Shown here: positions 33,561 through 42,764 of the stretch, one piece after another
How positions within the stretch are numbered: position 1 is the stretch's first letter
Layout of the letters: the number at the start of each line of letters is the position of its first letter
Assembly (NCBI RefSeq): GCF_001513975.1
Contig: NZ_KQ947989.1
Span: 248,001 to 312,000, forward strand
Length of the DNA stretch: 64,000 bases
Source of the DNA: Streptomyces curacoi
GTDB taxonomy: Bacteria > Actinomycetota > Actinomycetes > Streptomycetales > Streptomycetaceae
Reading direction: 5' to 3'
The notes under the pieces: generated by a model
The model's database searches: none
Seen by the model: the letters and a program-made list of their open reading frames with translations, nothing else
What the model was told of the DNA's origin: nothing
Made by a program: the position numbers and the translations under genes

Positions 33561-33950
33561 ATGGCAGTGAAGACGGCCGACACAGGGCTTGAGGAACGGT
33601 GGCGGGACATCCTGGCCGTGCACGCGCGCACGATGTGCGAGATCGACCGCGTGCTGCACCCGCACGGCCTGGGCGCGAGCGACTTCGAGGTGCTCGACAT
33701 CCTCGCGTCGGCGCTGCCCCAGGAGGGCGAGCAGTGCCGGGTGCAGAACCTCGTCGGGCGGGTCCATCTCAGCCAGAGCGCGCTGTCCAGGCTCATCGGC
33801 CGGCTGGAGAAGGAGGGCCTGGTGGAGCGCTCCGTCTGCGCGGAGGACCGGCGCGGCGTGTACGTCGCCCTCACCGGCAAGGGCCGTGATCTGCACGCCG
33901 CGGTCCAGCCGCTGCAGCGAGCCGTGCTGGCCCGGACGCTGGGCGACTGA
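33561..33950 (+). CDS. MarR-family transcriptional regulator
   Basis: A 129-aa winged-helix protein. The recognition helix region is VGRVHLSQSALSRLIGRLEKEGLVERSVCAEDRRGVYVALTGKG, with the DRR wing motif typical of the family. It is slightly short at the C-terminus compared with usual MarR proteins (about 140-150 aa), because it ends with LARTLGD right at the border with the pqqB remnant. A rearrangement there may have cut the last helix. The target is probably itself and perhaps the VOC gene. Confidence 0.85.
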   Translation: MAVKTADTGLEERWRDILAVHARTMCEIDRVLHPHGLGASDFEVLDILASALPQEGEQCRVQNLVGRVHLSQSALSRLIGRLEKEGLVERSVCAEDRRGVYVALTGKGRDLHAAVQPLQRAVLARTLGD

Positions 33951-33953
33951 CAC

Positions 33954-34552
33954 CCGGCGCCTGGAGCACGAACTCGGTCCCGTCGGGGAGGACTTCGGCG
34001 CCCGCCTCGGAGATCCGTGCGCGCGCCTCCGAGGCAGGGTCGAGCAGGGGGTTCGTGTCGGCGAGGTGGGTGTAGATCCGACGGGCGTGCGGGTGGCGGG
34101 TGACGGGTGACGGCGGCGAGGCTGCCGTCGGGCCCCGAGACGGGCAGGTGGCGGCCGGGCCGCGCCGCCTCGTCCGCCGTGAAGTGCGTGCCGTCCAGCA
34201 CGACGCAGTCGGCCGCCACGACGAGGTCGTCCAGCATCGGGGACCATCCGCTCACCCGGGTCGCGTACACGAGGACGCCTCCGGTGGCCAGGTCCTCGAC
34301 GCGGTACGCCGTCACCCAGCGGTCGTCCGGGACCCGGTCCCGTACGTATGCGGGCGCCCGGCCCGCGACGGGACGCGCCGTGACGACCAGGCCGCCGGCC
34401 AGCACGAAACCGCCCTCGGCCAGGCTGTCCGCCCACGCCCACGGGGTGTGGCGGTCCAGGGCCGCCCGCGCGGGGCCCAGGACGGTGAGCACCGGAGGTG
34501 CGGCGTACGCCTTCAGTCCCGCGGCCTGGCTCAGCACCGCGAGCCCCGCCGC
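33954..34552 (-). pseudogene. pqqB: pqqB remnant, middle and 3' part
   Basis: On the minus strand the reading begins ...TAAGLAVLSQAAGLKAYA and continues through DCVVLDGTHFTADEAARPG and GSLAAVTRHP. It then shifts frame near 34100-34110 into ARRIYTHLADTNPLLDPASEA and ISEAGAEVLPDGTEFVLQAPG. These blocks are the central and C-terminal parts of PqqB, a metallo-beta-lactamase-fold protein of pyrroloquinoline quinone biosynthesis. The N-terminal part is missing on this strand and lies inverted next to it (34553-34774). One frameshift and an inversion mean no functional product. Confidence 0.75.
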
Positions 34553-34774
34553 GGTTTCCCGCGGTGGAACTGCGCCTGCCCACGGTGCGCCGCCGCACGT
34601 GACGGCAAGCTGCCCGCCCGCGCCCCGGAATGCGCGACCGTCACTGGAAACTCCCGCGACTGGTGGCTGCTGAACGCCTCGCCCGAGCTCCGCGCCCAGC
34701 TCACCGCCGCCTCCGCCCTGTGGCCCGGACTCGGACCCGGACCCGGGGACGGTCCGGTGCGAGGCGTGCGTCGG
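34553..34774 (+). pseudogene. pqqB: pqqB remnant, 5' part, inverted
   Basis: The plus strand encodes GFPRWNCACPRCAAARDGK, WWLLNASPELRAQL and a Gly/Pro linker to VRGV. These are the N-terminal blocks of PqqB (GGGxPQWNCxCxxC and WLLNASPDLR). The piece starts at the exact point where the minus-strand PqqB remnant begins, head to head, with the inverted repeat CCGCGG-TTTC-CCGCGG across the junction (about 34549-34564). The expected LLTDAELDH linking block is lost. The simplest history is a small in-place inversion with deletion. Confidence 0.75.
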
Positions 34775-34862
34775 AGTCCGTTCAGGGTCAGTTCACAGGG
34801 CGGTCATGGGGCCTTCCGTGGCGGCCGTGGATATGCCTGCGCCCCGACCGCCGTCGGCACCG

Positions 34863-35264
34863 TCACGGTCGGGCCAGCAGGGTACGTACGCCCTCCGACG
34901 TGAGGGTCAGCGGGTGGTCCGACCCGGCGTCGATGGTGAGGGCCAGTTCGTCGGTCGGCCACTGTGAGGCGAGTGCGCCCAGCGGTACCAGGCGGTAGCG
35001 GGAGACGAAGGGCAGCAGCTCGGCCATCGCGGGCTCGGAGGTGAACACCGGGACGACCGGCTCGCCGCCCGGCCGCTCGATGACCGGCAGCGCCACGGCG
35101 GCGGGGTCGGTGGCGTCCTCCTCACTCGCGTCGTCGGGCACGGGGACGAGGACCTCGCTGCTCGCGAGCGTGTCCATCGCCGTCCTGTCCTCGGTGTTCT
35201 CGGCCAGCGCGTCCAGCGCCCGCCGGGCCGGGGTGACGGTGTTGTCGTTCGCGGGTGTCTCCAT
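34863..35264 (-). CDS. SseB-domain protein
   Basis: A 133-aa acidic protein with the SseB N-terminal domain pattern: ALDALAENTEDRTAMDTLASSEVLVPV at the start and PVVPVFTSEPAMAELLP in the middle. Its role in Streptomyces is unknown; members occur in secretion loci and alone. It is monocistronic. Start ATG 35264. On the minus strand it lies between the pqqB remnant and the flavin-type hydroxylase. Confidence 0.8.
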   Translation of the reverse strand: METPANDNTVTPARRALDALAENTEDRTAMDTLASSEVLVPVPDDASEEDATDPAAVALPVIERPGGEPVVPVFTSEPAMAELLPFVSRYRLVPLGALASQWPTDELALTIDAGSDHPLTLTSEGVRTLLARP

Positions 35265-35430
35265 GGCAGATCCCCTGGTAGCGGCGGTCGTACGGCCCGC
35301 CCGGGCGTGATCGTCCCCCGGCGCGGTCCTGCTCGCGTACCCGATCCGGACCCGAGCATTCCTATGGCTGTCCAGGGGATCTGCGGGGCCGGGCCGGGTT
35401 TCTCAGGCACCCGGCTCTCAGCCTAAGGGC

Positions 35431-35477
35431 TTCTCAAGGACCGAAGGACTTTTCAAGGACCGAAGGACTTCTCAAGG
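35431..35477. repeat. 2.5 copies of a 19-bp direct repeat
   Basis: Units start at 35431, 35450 and 35469; the shared text is TT(C/T)TCAAGGACCGAAGGAC. The last partial copy runs into the stop codon of the hydroxylase gene at 35472. It probably arose by slippage downstream of that gene. Confidence 0.8.
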
Positions 35478-36713
35478 GATCAACGGAATGTGGTCGGAGG
35501 GCAGCCCCAGGCGGTCGCAGCCCACCCGGCGGGCGAGCGGCTCGGCCATGCTGGGGCCGACGTGGGTCCAGTACGTGGCCGCGTCCCGGAAGTAGCGCTG
35601 CATCCGCTCGCCGTCGCGCGCGTGCCGGGAGCCGGCCGTGCGGAAGAGGGTGCCCTGGAGGACCTCCCAGGTCATGCGGCCCGCGTTCAGGAACATGAGC
35701 GCGAGACGGTTGTCCTCGGCGAGGGTGAAGGGGGCGCCGCCGGTGACGTTGCGACGGCAGGTCTCCATCCACTCCTCCGCGGTGTGCCGCAGCGCCGCCT
35801 CGGCGGTGTGGATGACGCCCAGGGCCTCGCCCAGGTGCCGCTGGTAGTCGTGGAGGTCGGCCCGGGTGCGGTCGGGTTCGAGGGTGAGGGGGCGGCCGGC
35901 GACGACACGGGCGTACTCGTCGGCGGCGGCGTACGCGGTGCCGATCATGATGGCGGCCAGTTCGCCGTGGAAGAAGCTCGGCGCCCGGCCCGCGTACATG
36001 GGGTTGCCGTGCAGTTCGAAGCCGACGCTGCCGCCCTCGACGGGCAGGTCGAGCAGGCTCGCCTCGCGAGTGAGGTACGCGGGGATGCGGGCCCGTTCCA
36101 TGTGGATGCTGTTGGAGCCGCTGCCGCGCAGGCCGAGGACGCCGTGCCAGTCGTCCAGCACCGTCCACACCGAGCGCGGGGCGACGAACAGCACGGGCGG
36201 TCCCGGTGGGCCGCCGGGACGGTCAGGGGCGCGCAGGGTCTGGCCGACGTAGTGGGTGGAGTAGGGGGCGCCCGAGGAGTACGGCCAGGTGCCGTCCAGG
36301 ACGACATGGCCGTCGCCGTCGGGCTGTGCGACGCCTATCGGGGCGACTGTGGACGCGGCACGGAAGTCGCCGTCGGCGCCGAAGATCTCGTCCTGCGCCC
36401 TCTCCTCGAAGACGCTCGCGACCTGCAGCACGTGGGCTGCGGTGAGCGACAGGGCCCAGCCGGTGGAGGGGCAGCCGCGGGCGATCTCGGTGACCACGCG
36501 GTAGAAGGCGGGCAGGCCGAACTCATAGCCGCCGTAACGGCGCGGCTGGAGGATCCGGTAGAAGCCGGCCCGCAGGAAGTCGTCGTGGGTGTCCTTGGGA
36601 CAGTGCGTCAGCCGTTCGGTCTCCGGCTGGCGTTCGAGCAGTACGGGCCGCAGGTTCACGGCGCGTTCGACCATGTCGCGTTCGGTCAGACCGGGCTCGG
36701 GAGCGGCGATCAC
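35472..36713 (-). CDS. acyl-CoA-dehydrogenase-fold flavin-dependent hydroxylase (HpaB/HsaA-like)
   Basis: A 413-aa protein of the group D flavin monooxygenases, which share the acyl-CoA dehydrogenase fold but use reduced flavin from a partner reductase. Visible parts: an N-terminal helical domain (RPVLLERQPETERL, DDFLRAGFYRILQPRRYGGYEF), the substrate-side region ARGCPSTGWALSL, and the C-terminal type-2 dehydrogenase domain (GTAYAAADEYARV). GTG 36713 has an ideal AGGAGG site 5 nt upstream. The substrate is unknown, likely an aromatic or steroid-like compound. No flavin reductase gene is adjacent. Confidence 0.85.
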   Translation of the reverse strand: MIAAPEPGLTERDMVERAVNLRPVLLERQPETERLTHCPKDTHDDFLRAGFYRILQPRRYGGYEFGLPAFYRVVTEIARGCPSTGWALSLTAAHVLQVASVFEERAQDEIFGADGDFRAASTVAPIGVAQPDGDGHVVLDGTWPYSSGAPYSTHYVGQTLRAPDRPGGPPGPPVLFVAPRSVWTVLDDWHGVLGLRGSGSNSIHMERARIPAYLTREASLLDLPVEGGSVGFELHGNPMYAGRAPSFFHGELAAIMIGTAYAAADEYARVVAGRPLTLEPDRTRADLHDYQRHLGEALGVIHTAEAALRHTAEEWMETCRRNVTGGAPFTLAEDNRLALMFLNAGRMTWEVLQGTLFRTAGSRHARDGERMQRYFRDAATYWTHVGPSMAEPLARRVGCDRLGLPSDHIPLIP

Positions 36714-36938
36714 GATGCCTCCTGACGTGTGGGGCCGTCCGTTCGTGCCGTGATGCGTGACGCGATACGAGTGATTGAACACCGCAACTGCCGTGCGGTC
36801 CCGGCCGGATATCGCCAAGTGCCGCGGCGGCGGGGCGCGACCGGCTCGGCAGGTCCTTCGGCACCGGCGGCGGGCGAACAGTCGTAGCCTGAGAGGGACG
36901 GGACAGGCTCCCGCCCTGGTGGGCGCGGGAGGCGGGGT

Positions 36939-38303
36939 ATGCGTTACGACGACCGCAGGGCGGCCGGGCGGCTGCTGGCCGAGGGGCTGGCGGAGCTGCG
37001 CGGCCAGGATGTGGTGGTGCTGGGGCTGCCGCGCGGTGGGGTGCCCGTGGCGGCCGAGGTGGCCCGGCGTCTCGGTGCCCCGCTGGATGTGCTGGTGGTC
37101 CGCAAGCTGGGCGTGCCATGGCAGCCGGAGTGGGGCTTCGGGGCGATCGGCGAGCACGGGGTCCGTGTCCTGAACCGGAGCGTGATCGACGAGGCCGGGC
37201 TGGAGGCCGCCGAGCAGGAGGCCGTGGAGGCGGCCGAGCGGGCCGAGCTGGACCGGCGGGTGCGCGGTTACCGGCAGGGGCGGGCCGCGCTGCCGGTGGC
37301 CGGGCGCACTGCCGTCGTGGTGGACGACGGCCTCGCCACCGGCGCCACCGCAGAGGCGGCCTGTCGGGTCGTACGGGATCAGGGCGCGGCCCGGGTCGTG
37401 CTCGCCGTGCCGGTCGGGCCGGAGCACGGCGTCGCCCGGCTGCGGCAGGTGGCCGACGAGGTGGTCTGTCCGCAGACGCACCGGATCCTCGGCTCGGTGG
37501 GTGCCTGGTACCGGGACTTCGCCCAGACCTCGGACACCGAGGTCACGTCCCTGCTCGCCGAGGCCGCCCGGACCGCGCCCCGCTCCCCCGCCGCGTCCTC
37601 CCCCGTCCCCTCGGCTCCGCTCGACCGGGCGACGCCCCCACCGCCGCCGAACCGCGAGGTGCTGATCCCGGCAGCCGGGGCGCGGGTGGGCGCCCGCCTG
37701 GTGGTGCCGGACGAGGCACCGGCGGTCGTGGCGTTCGCGCACGGCAGCGGGAGCGGTCGGCACAGCCCGCGCAACCGGTACGTCGCCACCGCCCTCAACC
37801 GCGCGGGCCTGGCCACCCTGCTGCTCGACCTGCTGACCGACGACGAGGCGCTCGACCGGCACAACGTCTTCGACATCCTGCTGCTCGCCCGGCGGCTGCA
37901 CGCCGCCTCCCTGTGGCTGCACCGGGAAACCGGCCTGCCCGTCGCCTACTTCGGCGCCAGTACCGGAGCCGCCGCCGCCCTGGAAGCCGCCGTGCTGTCC
38001 GGCTCCGACATCCGCTCGGTGGTCTCCCGCGGCGGTCGCCCCGACCTGGCCACCCCGGCGGCGCTGGCCCATGTACGGGCGCCGACCCTGCTCATCGTCG
38101 GCAGCCTCGACACCCAGGTGCTCAGCCTCAACCGCCTCGCCGCCGACCGGCTGTACTGCGAGCACCGGATCGCCGTCGTCCCGGGCGCCACCCATCTCTT
38201 CGAGGAACCCGGCACCCTGACCACCGTCGCCGAACTGGCCCGGGACTGGTTCACCACCCACCTCGACCGGCCCGCCGCGGGGACGCCTCGCCGTTCCGCG
38301 TAG
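36939..38303 (+). CDS. phosphoribosyltransferase fused to dienelactone-hydrolase-like alpha/beta hydrolase
   Basis: A 454-aa two-domain protein. Residues 1-215 are a type I phosphoribosyltransferase with the PRPP-binding loop VVVDDGLATGATAEA. Residues about 235-440 are an alpha/beta hydrolase with nucleophile elbow GASTGAAAAL, an acid Asp in VGSLDTQV and the catalytic His in PGATHLFEE. A Pro-rich linker joins them. This fusion is found in actinomycetes and some proteobacteria; the joint function is unknown. It is transcribed alone, with no regulator next to it. Confidence 0.88.
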   Translation: MRYDDRRAAGRLLAEGLAELRGQDVVVLGLPRGGVPVAAEVARRLGAPLDVLVVRKLGVPWQPEWGFGAIGEHGVRVLNRSVIDEAGLEAAEQEAVEAAERAELDRRVRGYRQGRAALPVAGRTAVVVDDGLATGATAEAACRVVRDQGAARVVLAVPVGPEHGVARLRQVADEVVCPQTHRILGSVGAWYRDFAQTSDTEVTSLLAEAARTAPRSPAASSPVPSAPLDRATPPPPPNREVLIPAAGARVGARLVVPDEAPAVVAFAHGSGSGRHSPRNRYVATALNRAGLATLLLDLLTDDEALDRHNVFDILLLARRLHAASLWLHRETGLPVAYFGASTGAAAALEAAVLSGSDIRSVVSRGGRPDLATPAALAHVRAPTLLIVGSLDTQVLSLNRLAADRLYCEHRIAVVPGATHLFEEPGTLTTVAELARDWFTTHLDRPAAGTPRRSA

Positions 38304-38340
38304 GGCGGGCGGCTGCGCGCCATGTCGTCGTCCGGACGGC

Positions 38341-38889
38341 TCACGTCGTCCCCTCCAGCAGCTCGGCGACCGTGGTCACCCGGATCAACGGCCGGTACAG
38401 GTCCAGCACGTGCAGCGCCTTGGCGTGCGCGTCGTCGTCCGCGCCCGCGCAGGCGTCGGCGACGACCAGCACCTCGACGCCCGCGTCGGCGGCCGGCAGG
38501 GCCGTCGACAGGACGCAGCAGTCGGTGCTGACGCCGGCCAGGACCAGTCGGCCCTCCGGGGCGGCGCGTCGGGCGAGCTCCGGGGTCCATTTGCCGAAGG
38601 TGGTGGCGTCCAGCACCTGCCGTGCCCGATCCGCGAACTCTTCCGTCAGCTGCCAGAGTTCGGCGTCCGGAGGTTGCAGGGCGAAGGGCCACTGCTCGTA
38701 GTACGCCCGCCAGGCGCCGTCCGGTCGGGCGGGTGCGACGAAACGGGTGAACGTGACCCGGTCCCCGAAGGCCGGCAGCAGCCGTCGTACGCCCGCCGCC
38801 GCCTCGGCGAATCGAGGGGCGGCCCAGGGGCTGTCTCGGTCGGCGAAGACGCGCTGCATGTCGATGACGGTGAGCAACCCGGTGGTCAT
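38341..38889 (-). CDS. isochorismatase-family cysteine hydrolase
   Basis: A 182-aa cysteine hydrolase with the family triad visible: Asp in LTVIDMQ (residue 10), Lys in TTFGKWTPEL, and Cys in AGVSTDCCVLSTA. Members hydrolyse amides or isochorismate; nicotinamidase and biuret-type hydrolase activities occur. The ATGA overlap with the NCS1 permease gene suggests that it acts on the compound imported by that permease, such as a pyrimidine or hydantoin-like product. Confidence 0.88.
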   Translation of the reverse strand: MTTGLLTVIDMQRVFADRDSPWAAPRFAEAAAGVRRLLPAFGDRVTFTRFVAPARPDGAWRAYYEQWPFALQPPDAELWQLTEEFADRARQVLDATTFGKWTPELARRAAPEGRLVLAGVSTDCCVLSTALPAADAGVEVLVVADACAGADDDAHAKALHVLDLYRPLIRVTTVAELLEGTT

Positions 38890-40388
38890 GCGGTCGCCCC
38901 GGCGTCCGCCGTCGGGCTCGGTGCCTGCGCCTCCTGGGCGCGGACGCGTCCGCGCCGCAGCGCCGGCGTGCCGAGGAAACCGAGCGCGAGGGCCGCGAGG
39001 ACGCCGAGGTTGGCGTACGCCCAGGCGCCGGACCTGCCGCCCAGGCCCAGCGGGCCGAGCAGATAGCCCTGCCAGTCCAGCCAGCTCGCGGCCGAGTTGG
39101 TGACCAGGCCCCAGCCGACGACGGTGGCGGTGAGGGTCAGAAGCAGCGGGGAGAGCGGTATGTCGCCGTAGCGGCCGGTCGGGCGGTAGAGGTCGGGCTC
39201 GTCGTAGGGGCGGCGGCGTAGGGCCAGGTCGGCGAGCATGATGCCGCACCAGGCGGCGATGGGGACGCCGAGCGTGGTGAGGAAGCCCATGAACGGGCCG
39301 AGGAAGTCGTCGGCGACGAACACGATGTACACCGCCCCCACGATCATCAGTACGCCGTCGACCAGCGCGGCCACGGGGCGGGGCACGCGCAGGCCCGCCG
39401 AGAGCAGGGCCAGGCCGGAGGAGTAGATGTCGAGGACCGCGCCGCCGACGAGACCGAGGACGGCGACGACGGCGAACGGGACGAGGAACCAGGTCGGCAG
39501 GATCGTCGTCAGCGCGCCGATCGGGTCCGCGGCGACGGCCGCGTTGAGCTCGCTCGAGGAGCCGGCCAGCAGGAGTCCGAAGACCAGCAGGAGCAGCGGC
39601 GCCAGTGACGCGCCGAACGCGGTCCAGCCGATCACGCCCCGGCTCGACGCGCTGCGCGGCAGATAGCGGGAGTAGTCGGCGGCCGCGTTGACCCAGCCGA
39701 GGCCGAAGCCGGTCATCATGAAGACGAGCGCGCCGATGAACTCCTGGGCGGAGCCCGCCGGTACGGCGCTGACGGCGGACCAGTGGACGTGGTCGGCGAC
39801 GAGGACGACGTAGACGACGGTGAGCACGCCGGTGACCACGGTGATCACGGTCTGCAACCGCATGATCAGGTCGAAGCCCATGACCCCGACGACGACGGTC
39901 AACGCCGCGACCAGGACGAGGGCGACCACCTTGGTCTCGGTGCCGCCGCCCCAGCCGAGCCGGCCGAACACGGTCGCGGTGGCCAGGGTGGCGAGGGCGC
40001 ACAGCACGGTCTCCCAGCCGACGGTGAGCATCCAGGAGATCACCGACGGCAGGCGGTTGCCGCGCACACCGTACGCGGCGCGGCCGAGCACCATCGTCGG
40101 CGCGGAGCCGCGCTTCCCGGCCACGGCGACAAACCCGCACAGCAGGAAGGAGAAGACGATGCCGACGACTCCCGCGACCAGCGCCTGCCAGAAGGAGATC
40201 CCGAAGCCGAGGGCGAAGGCGCCGTAACTCAGGCCGAGGATCGACACGTTGGCCCCGAACCAGGGCCAGAACAGGGTGCGGGGTGTGCCTTTGCGGTCGG
40301 CGTCGGCGATCACGTCGAGGCCGTGGGTCTCCACCTGGAGCTTTCGGCCCGGCGGCCGGCCGTCACGTGGGTCCGGGGTTGTGATCAT
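38886..40388 (-). CDS. NCS1-family cytosine/purine/allantoin-type permease
   Basis: A 500-aa transporter with twelve membrane helices. The N-terminal FWPWFGANVSILGLSYGAFALGFG is the family hallmark. NCS1 carriers import nucleobases, hydantoins or thiamine-like compounds with cations. The stop overlaps the isochorismatase-family gene by 4 nt, indicating a two-gene catabolic operon. Start ATG 40388. Confidence 0.9.
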   Translation of the reverse strand: MITTPDPRDGRPPGRKLQVETHGLDVIADADRKGTPRTLFWPWFGANVSILGLSYGAFALGFGISFWQALVAGVVGIVFSFLLCGFVAVAGKRGSAPTMVLGRAAYGVRGNRLPSVISWMLTVGWETVLCALATLATATVFGRLGWGGGTETKVVALVLVAALTVVVGVMGFDLIMRLQTVITVVTGVLTVVYVVLVADHVHWSAVSAVPAGSAQEFIGALVFMMTGFGLGWVNAAADYSRYLPRSASSRGVIGWTAFGASLAPLLLLVFGLLLAGSSSELNAAVAADPIGALTTILPTWFLVPFAVVAVLGLVGGAVLDIYSSGLALLSAGLRVPRPVAALVDGVLMIVGAVYIVFVADDFLGPFMGFLTTLGVPIAAWCGIMLADLALRRRPYDEPDLYRPTGRYGDIPLSPLLLTLTATVVGWGLVTNSAASWLDWQGYLLGPLGLGGRSGAWAYANLGVLAALALGFLGTPALRRGRVRAQEAQAPSPTADAGATA

Positions 40389-40678
40389 CCCGGCATCGTC
40401 GCACCGCTCATCCCGCCGGGGAAGACCGACGGTGATCCGTGACCGGCGCCCCTTCGGAGCTCAGTCGGCGTCGGGCCGCAGCGCACGGGTCTACGGCTCC
40501 GCCGGCGCACTGCGGGGACAGCCACACCCTGGACCGCCTCGGCCCGGGGGCAGGGCGGAGGAGGCCGTGCCGTCCGGGTCGAGGCGGATGGTGATCAGGT
40601 TCGCCGCGGGGAGCGCGGCGTGGGTGCGCATGTCGACACCCACAACCGGCTCCCCTGGGAAACTCCCGGCGCGCCCGA

Positions 40679-42628
40679 CTACGACCGGCGGCTCTGCCCT
40701 GCGCCGACGGATGCGCCGGCGGCGCAGGCACCGGCCGCGCACTCCGTCAGCCACTGGTCGAAGTCGGCGTCGTAGCGGGTGCCGATGTCGTTGGTGTAGA
40801 CGGCGTAGCCGCCCGCGTAGTCGCCGACCCGGAAGCGGTCGAGCATGCGGTCGATGTCCTGCGGATGCCTCTCGAACATGTAGCGCACCGCGAGGTAGCC
40901 CCACGGGTAGGTACGGGTCACGTCACTGTTGGTGTACGTGTTCTGGAAGAGGGTGCTCAGCCGGTAGGTGTGCTTGCCCGCCTCCGTGACCGCCTGGTCG
41001 TAGGTGAGTCCGCGGTAGCCGTAGGAGACGTACTCGGCCACTCCCTCGATCCACCACACGTCCGGCACCGAGATCTGCTGGGCGAAGTCGCCCTTCATGT
41101 TGTGGCGGGCGTCGAGGTAGTGCGTGTACTCGTGGTTGAGGTTCCAGATCCGGGCCGCGTGACCGTCGTCCTGGCTCTTCTGGTACATGACCGCGAACGG
41201 TTTGTTGGCGGGGTCGGCCGGGTCTCCGATCAGCGTCATGCCGCCGTTGTCGGTGCTGATGCCGTAGATCGCCCCCGCGTAGGTGCGGTAGTCGGCGCGG
41301 CTGGCGAAGACGACCAGGTCGATGGTCGACAGGTACTGGCCGGGTATGGGGCCGTCGTCCTTCACGAGGTCGTGGAAGTAGGCGTCCTGGCCCAGCACGC
41401 TGGCGCAGGCCGCGGCGAGGTCGGCCGGGCTGAGCGCCTGGGCCCGGATGCTGTGCGTCGCGTCGCAGGGGTGGGTGATGGGCAGGGCAGCCTTCGTCAG
41501 CTGACCGGCCAGGTCGCAGACGCCGTAGTAGGAGCAGTTGGCGCCGTCGTAGTACTCGGCCTGGGTCGCCACCGCCACCCACAGACCGGCCGTGGGACCG
41601 GTGATGCGGGAGGCGTCCAGCAGCCCCTTGGTCAGCGGCCGGACGGTGGTCCGCAGTGCCGGGTGTTCGACGTAACGCGCCAGGTTCATCCCGGCGTTGG
41701 ACGCCAGGTACGCCCGGTCCGTGGGCAGGAGGTCCAGGTGGTCGAGCGCGAACCTGTGGAGGGTGCGGACGATGGACGGGTCGGCGGTGACGGCCCTGAC
41801 GTAGTCCGGGTTCCAGTTGCCGCGCCACAGCGGGGTGTAGACGGCGTTGACGGCCGCCAGCATGCTGCGGATGGAGTCGTAGGAGCTGTTGTATCCGCTC
41901 AGGATCCGCCGGTACACCGTCAGGTACCGGGCCTGCTGGTCGGCGCTGTCGGTGAGGATGACGACCTCGCTCAGCACGTCGCCGTTCGCCGCGGTGACGT
42001 CCCTGGAGCGTGGGCGGGCGAAGAAGGTGTCCAGGCCGCGGGTGGTGTTCCGGTACACCGATGTGCCGTACGGGCCCGCGTCGTCCGGGTGGTTGAACTG
42101 CACGTAGTACCCGGCGCGCAGGAAGAGGACGAGCTGCCACACGCGGGACGAGTTGTCACCGGCATAGCGTTGTGCCGTGCGGGTGAACGCCTGGGCGACG
42201 GTGACCATCTGGGACTCGCGGAAGACGGCGCGGGCGTCCGTGCCGGTGACCGCGAACAGGCTGTTGACACAGTCCGTCGTGGAGGCCTTGACGAAGGCCA
42301 CGAGTGCGGCGCCGGTTCTGCTGCCGAAGTCGGCCGGACTGCACGGGGCCGCCTTCGGGTTGGCTTGCGCGTTCGAGCGGGTGGGCGGGCGCGTCGGGGC
42401 CAGGGGCGGCAGCGTGGCCGGGGTGTGCTGCCGGTCCTGTACGGCGGAGTGGGTGCCGGTGGTCGGGCCGGTCGGTGGTGGGGGCGGCGTCTTGGCGGAC
42501 GCCGTGGCGGTGGGGCCGGACTGGGCCGGGGGTGTCGCGAGCGCGGGCGTCGACAGCAGTCCGGTGACGGTGACGCATACGGCGAGCGCGGCGGCCACGC
42601 GTCCGGGCAGCACGGAGCGGTAGCGCAT
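40679..42628 (-). CDS. secreted M9 collagenase-type metalloprotease
   Basis: A 649-aa secreted protease. It has a signal peptide at 1-31 (cleavage near TPALA), a Pro/Thr-rich linker to about residue 80, then an M9 N-terminal domain and the catalytic domain. The zinc motif HEYTH lies near residue 499 (in NLNHEYTHYLDAR), followed by the Glu ligand in IEGVAEYVSYGY. No PKD or collagen-binding C-terminal domain is present, so it is shorter than clostridial enzymes. ATG 42628 is preceded by GGAGG. It would degrade collagen or other proteins outside the cell. Confidence 0.92.
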   Translation of the reverse strand: MRYRSVLPGRVAAALAVCVTVTGLLSTPALATPPAQSGPTATASAKTPPPPPTGPTTGTHSAVQDRQHTPATLPPLAPTRPPTRSNAQANPKAAPCSPADFGSRTGAALVAFVKASTTDCVNSLFAVTGTDARAVFRESQMVTVAQAFTRTAQRYAGDNSSRVWQLVLFLRAGYYVQFNHPDDAGPYGTSVYRNTTRGLDTFFARPRSRDVTAANGDVLSEVVILTDSADQQARYLTVYRRILSGYNSSYDSIRSMLAAVNAVYTPLWRGNWNPDYVRAVTADPSIVRTLHRFALDHLDLLPTDRAYLASNAGMNLARYVEHPALRTTVRPLTKGLLDASRITGPTAGLWVAVATQAEYYDGANCSYYGVCDLAGQLTKAALPITHPCDATHSIRAQALSPADLAAACASVLGQDAYFHDLVKDDGPIPGQYLSTIDLVVFASRADYRTYAGAIYGISTDNGGMTLIGDPADPANKPFAVMYQKSQDDGHAARIWNLNHEYTHYLDARHNMKGDFAQQISVPDVWWIEGVAEYVSYGYRGLTYDQAVTEAGKHTYRLSTLFQNTYTNSDVTRTYPWGYLAVRYMFERHPQDIDRMLDRFRVGDYAGGYAVYTNDIGTRYDADFDQWLTECAAGACAAGASVGAGQSRRS

Positions 42629-42764
42629 CTGGGGTCCTCCACGGATGGATGCGCCTCGGTTGGGGTGCTGAGGCGTGTGAGGCACTGTCTCAACGCGCGG
42701 GGTCCCCAACAATGGTGTGTGACATAGCACATTGCGCCGCGGAGCCATAACGTCCGGCCGCCGC

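Noticed and set aside
34100..34903. A 267-codon plus-strand frame covering the pqqB region
   Set aside because: Only the part from 34553 to about 34774 resembles a protein (PqqB N-terminus). The first half is antisense to the other pqqB fragment, so the frame as a whole is not a gene.
40389..40678. Protein-like minus-strand stretch (VVGVDMRTHAALPAANLITI region)
   Set aside because: It is open only in a frame overlapping the collagenase gene and has no start or recognised family. It may be a remnant but cannot be called.
42629..42748. Longer start for the M9 collagenase (40 extra codons)
   Set aside because: The signal peptide begins at ATG 42628, which has a GGAGG site; the extension would place a charged stretch before it.
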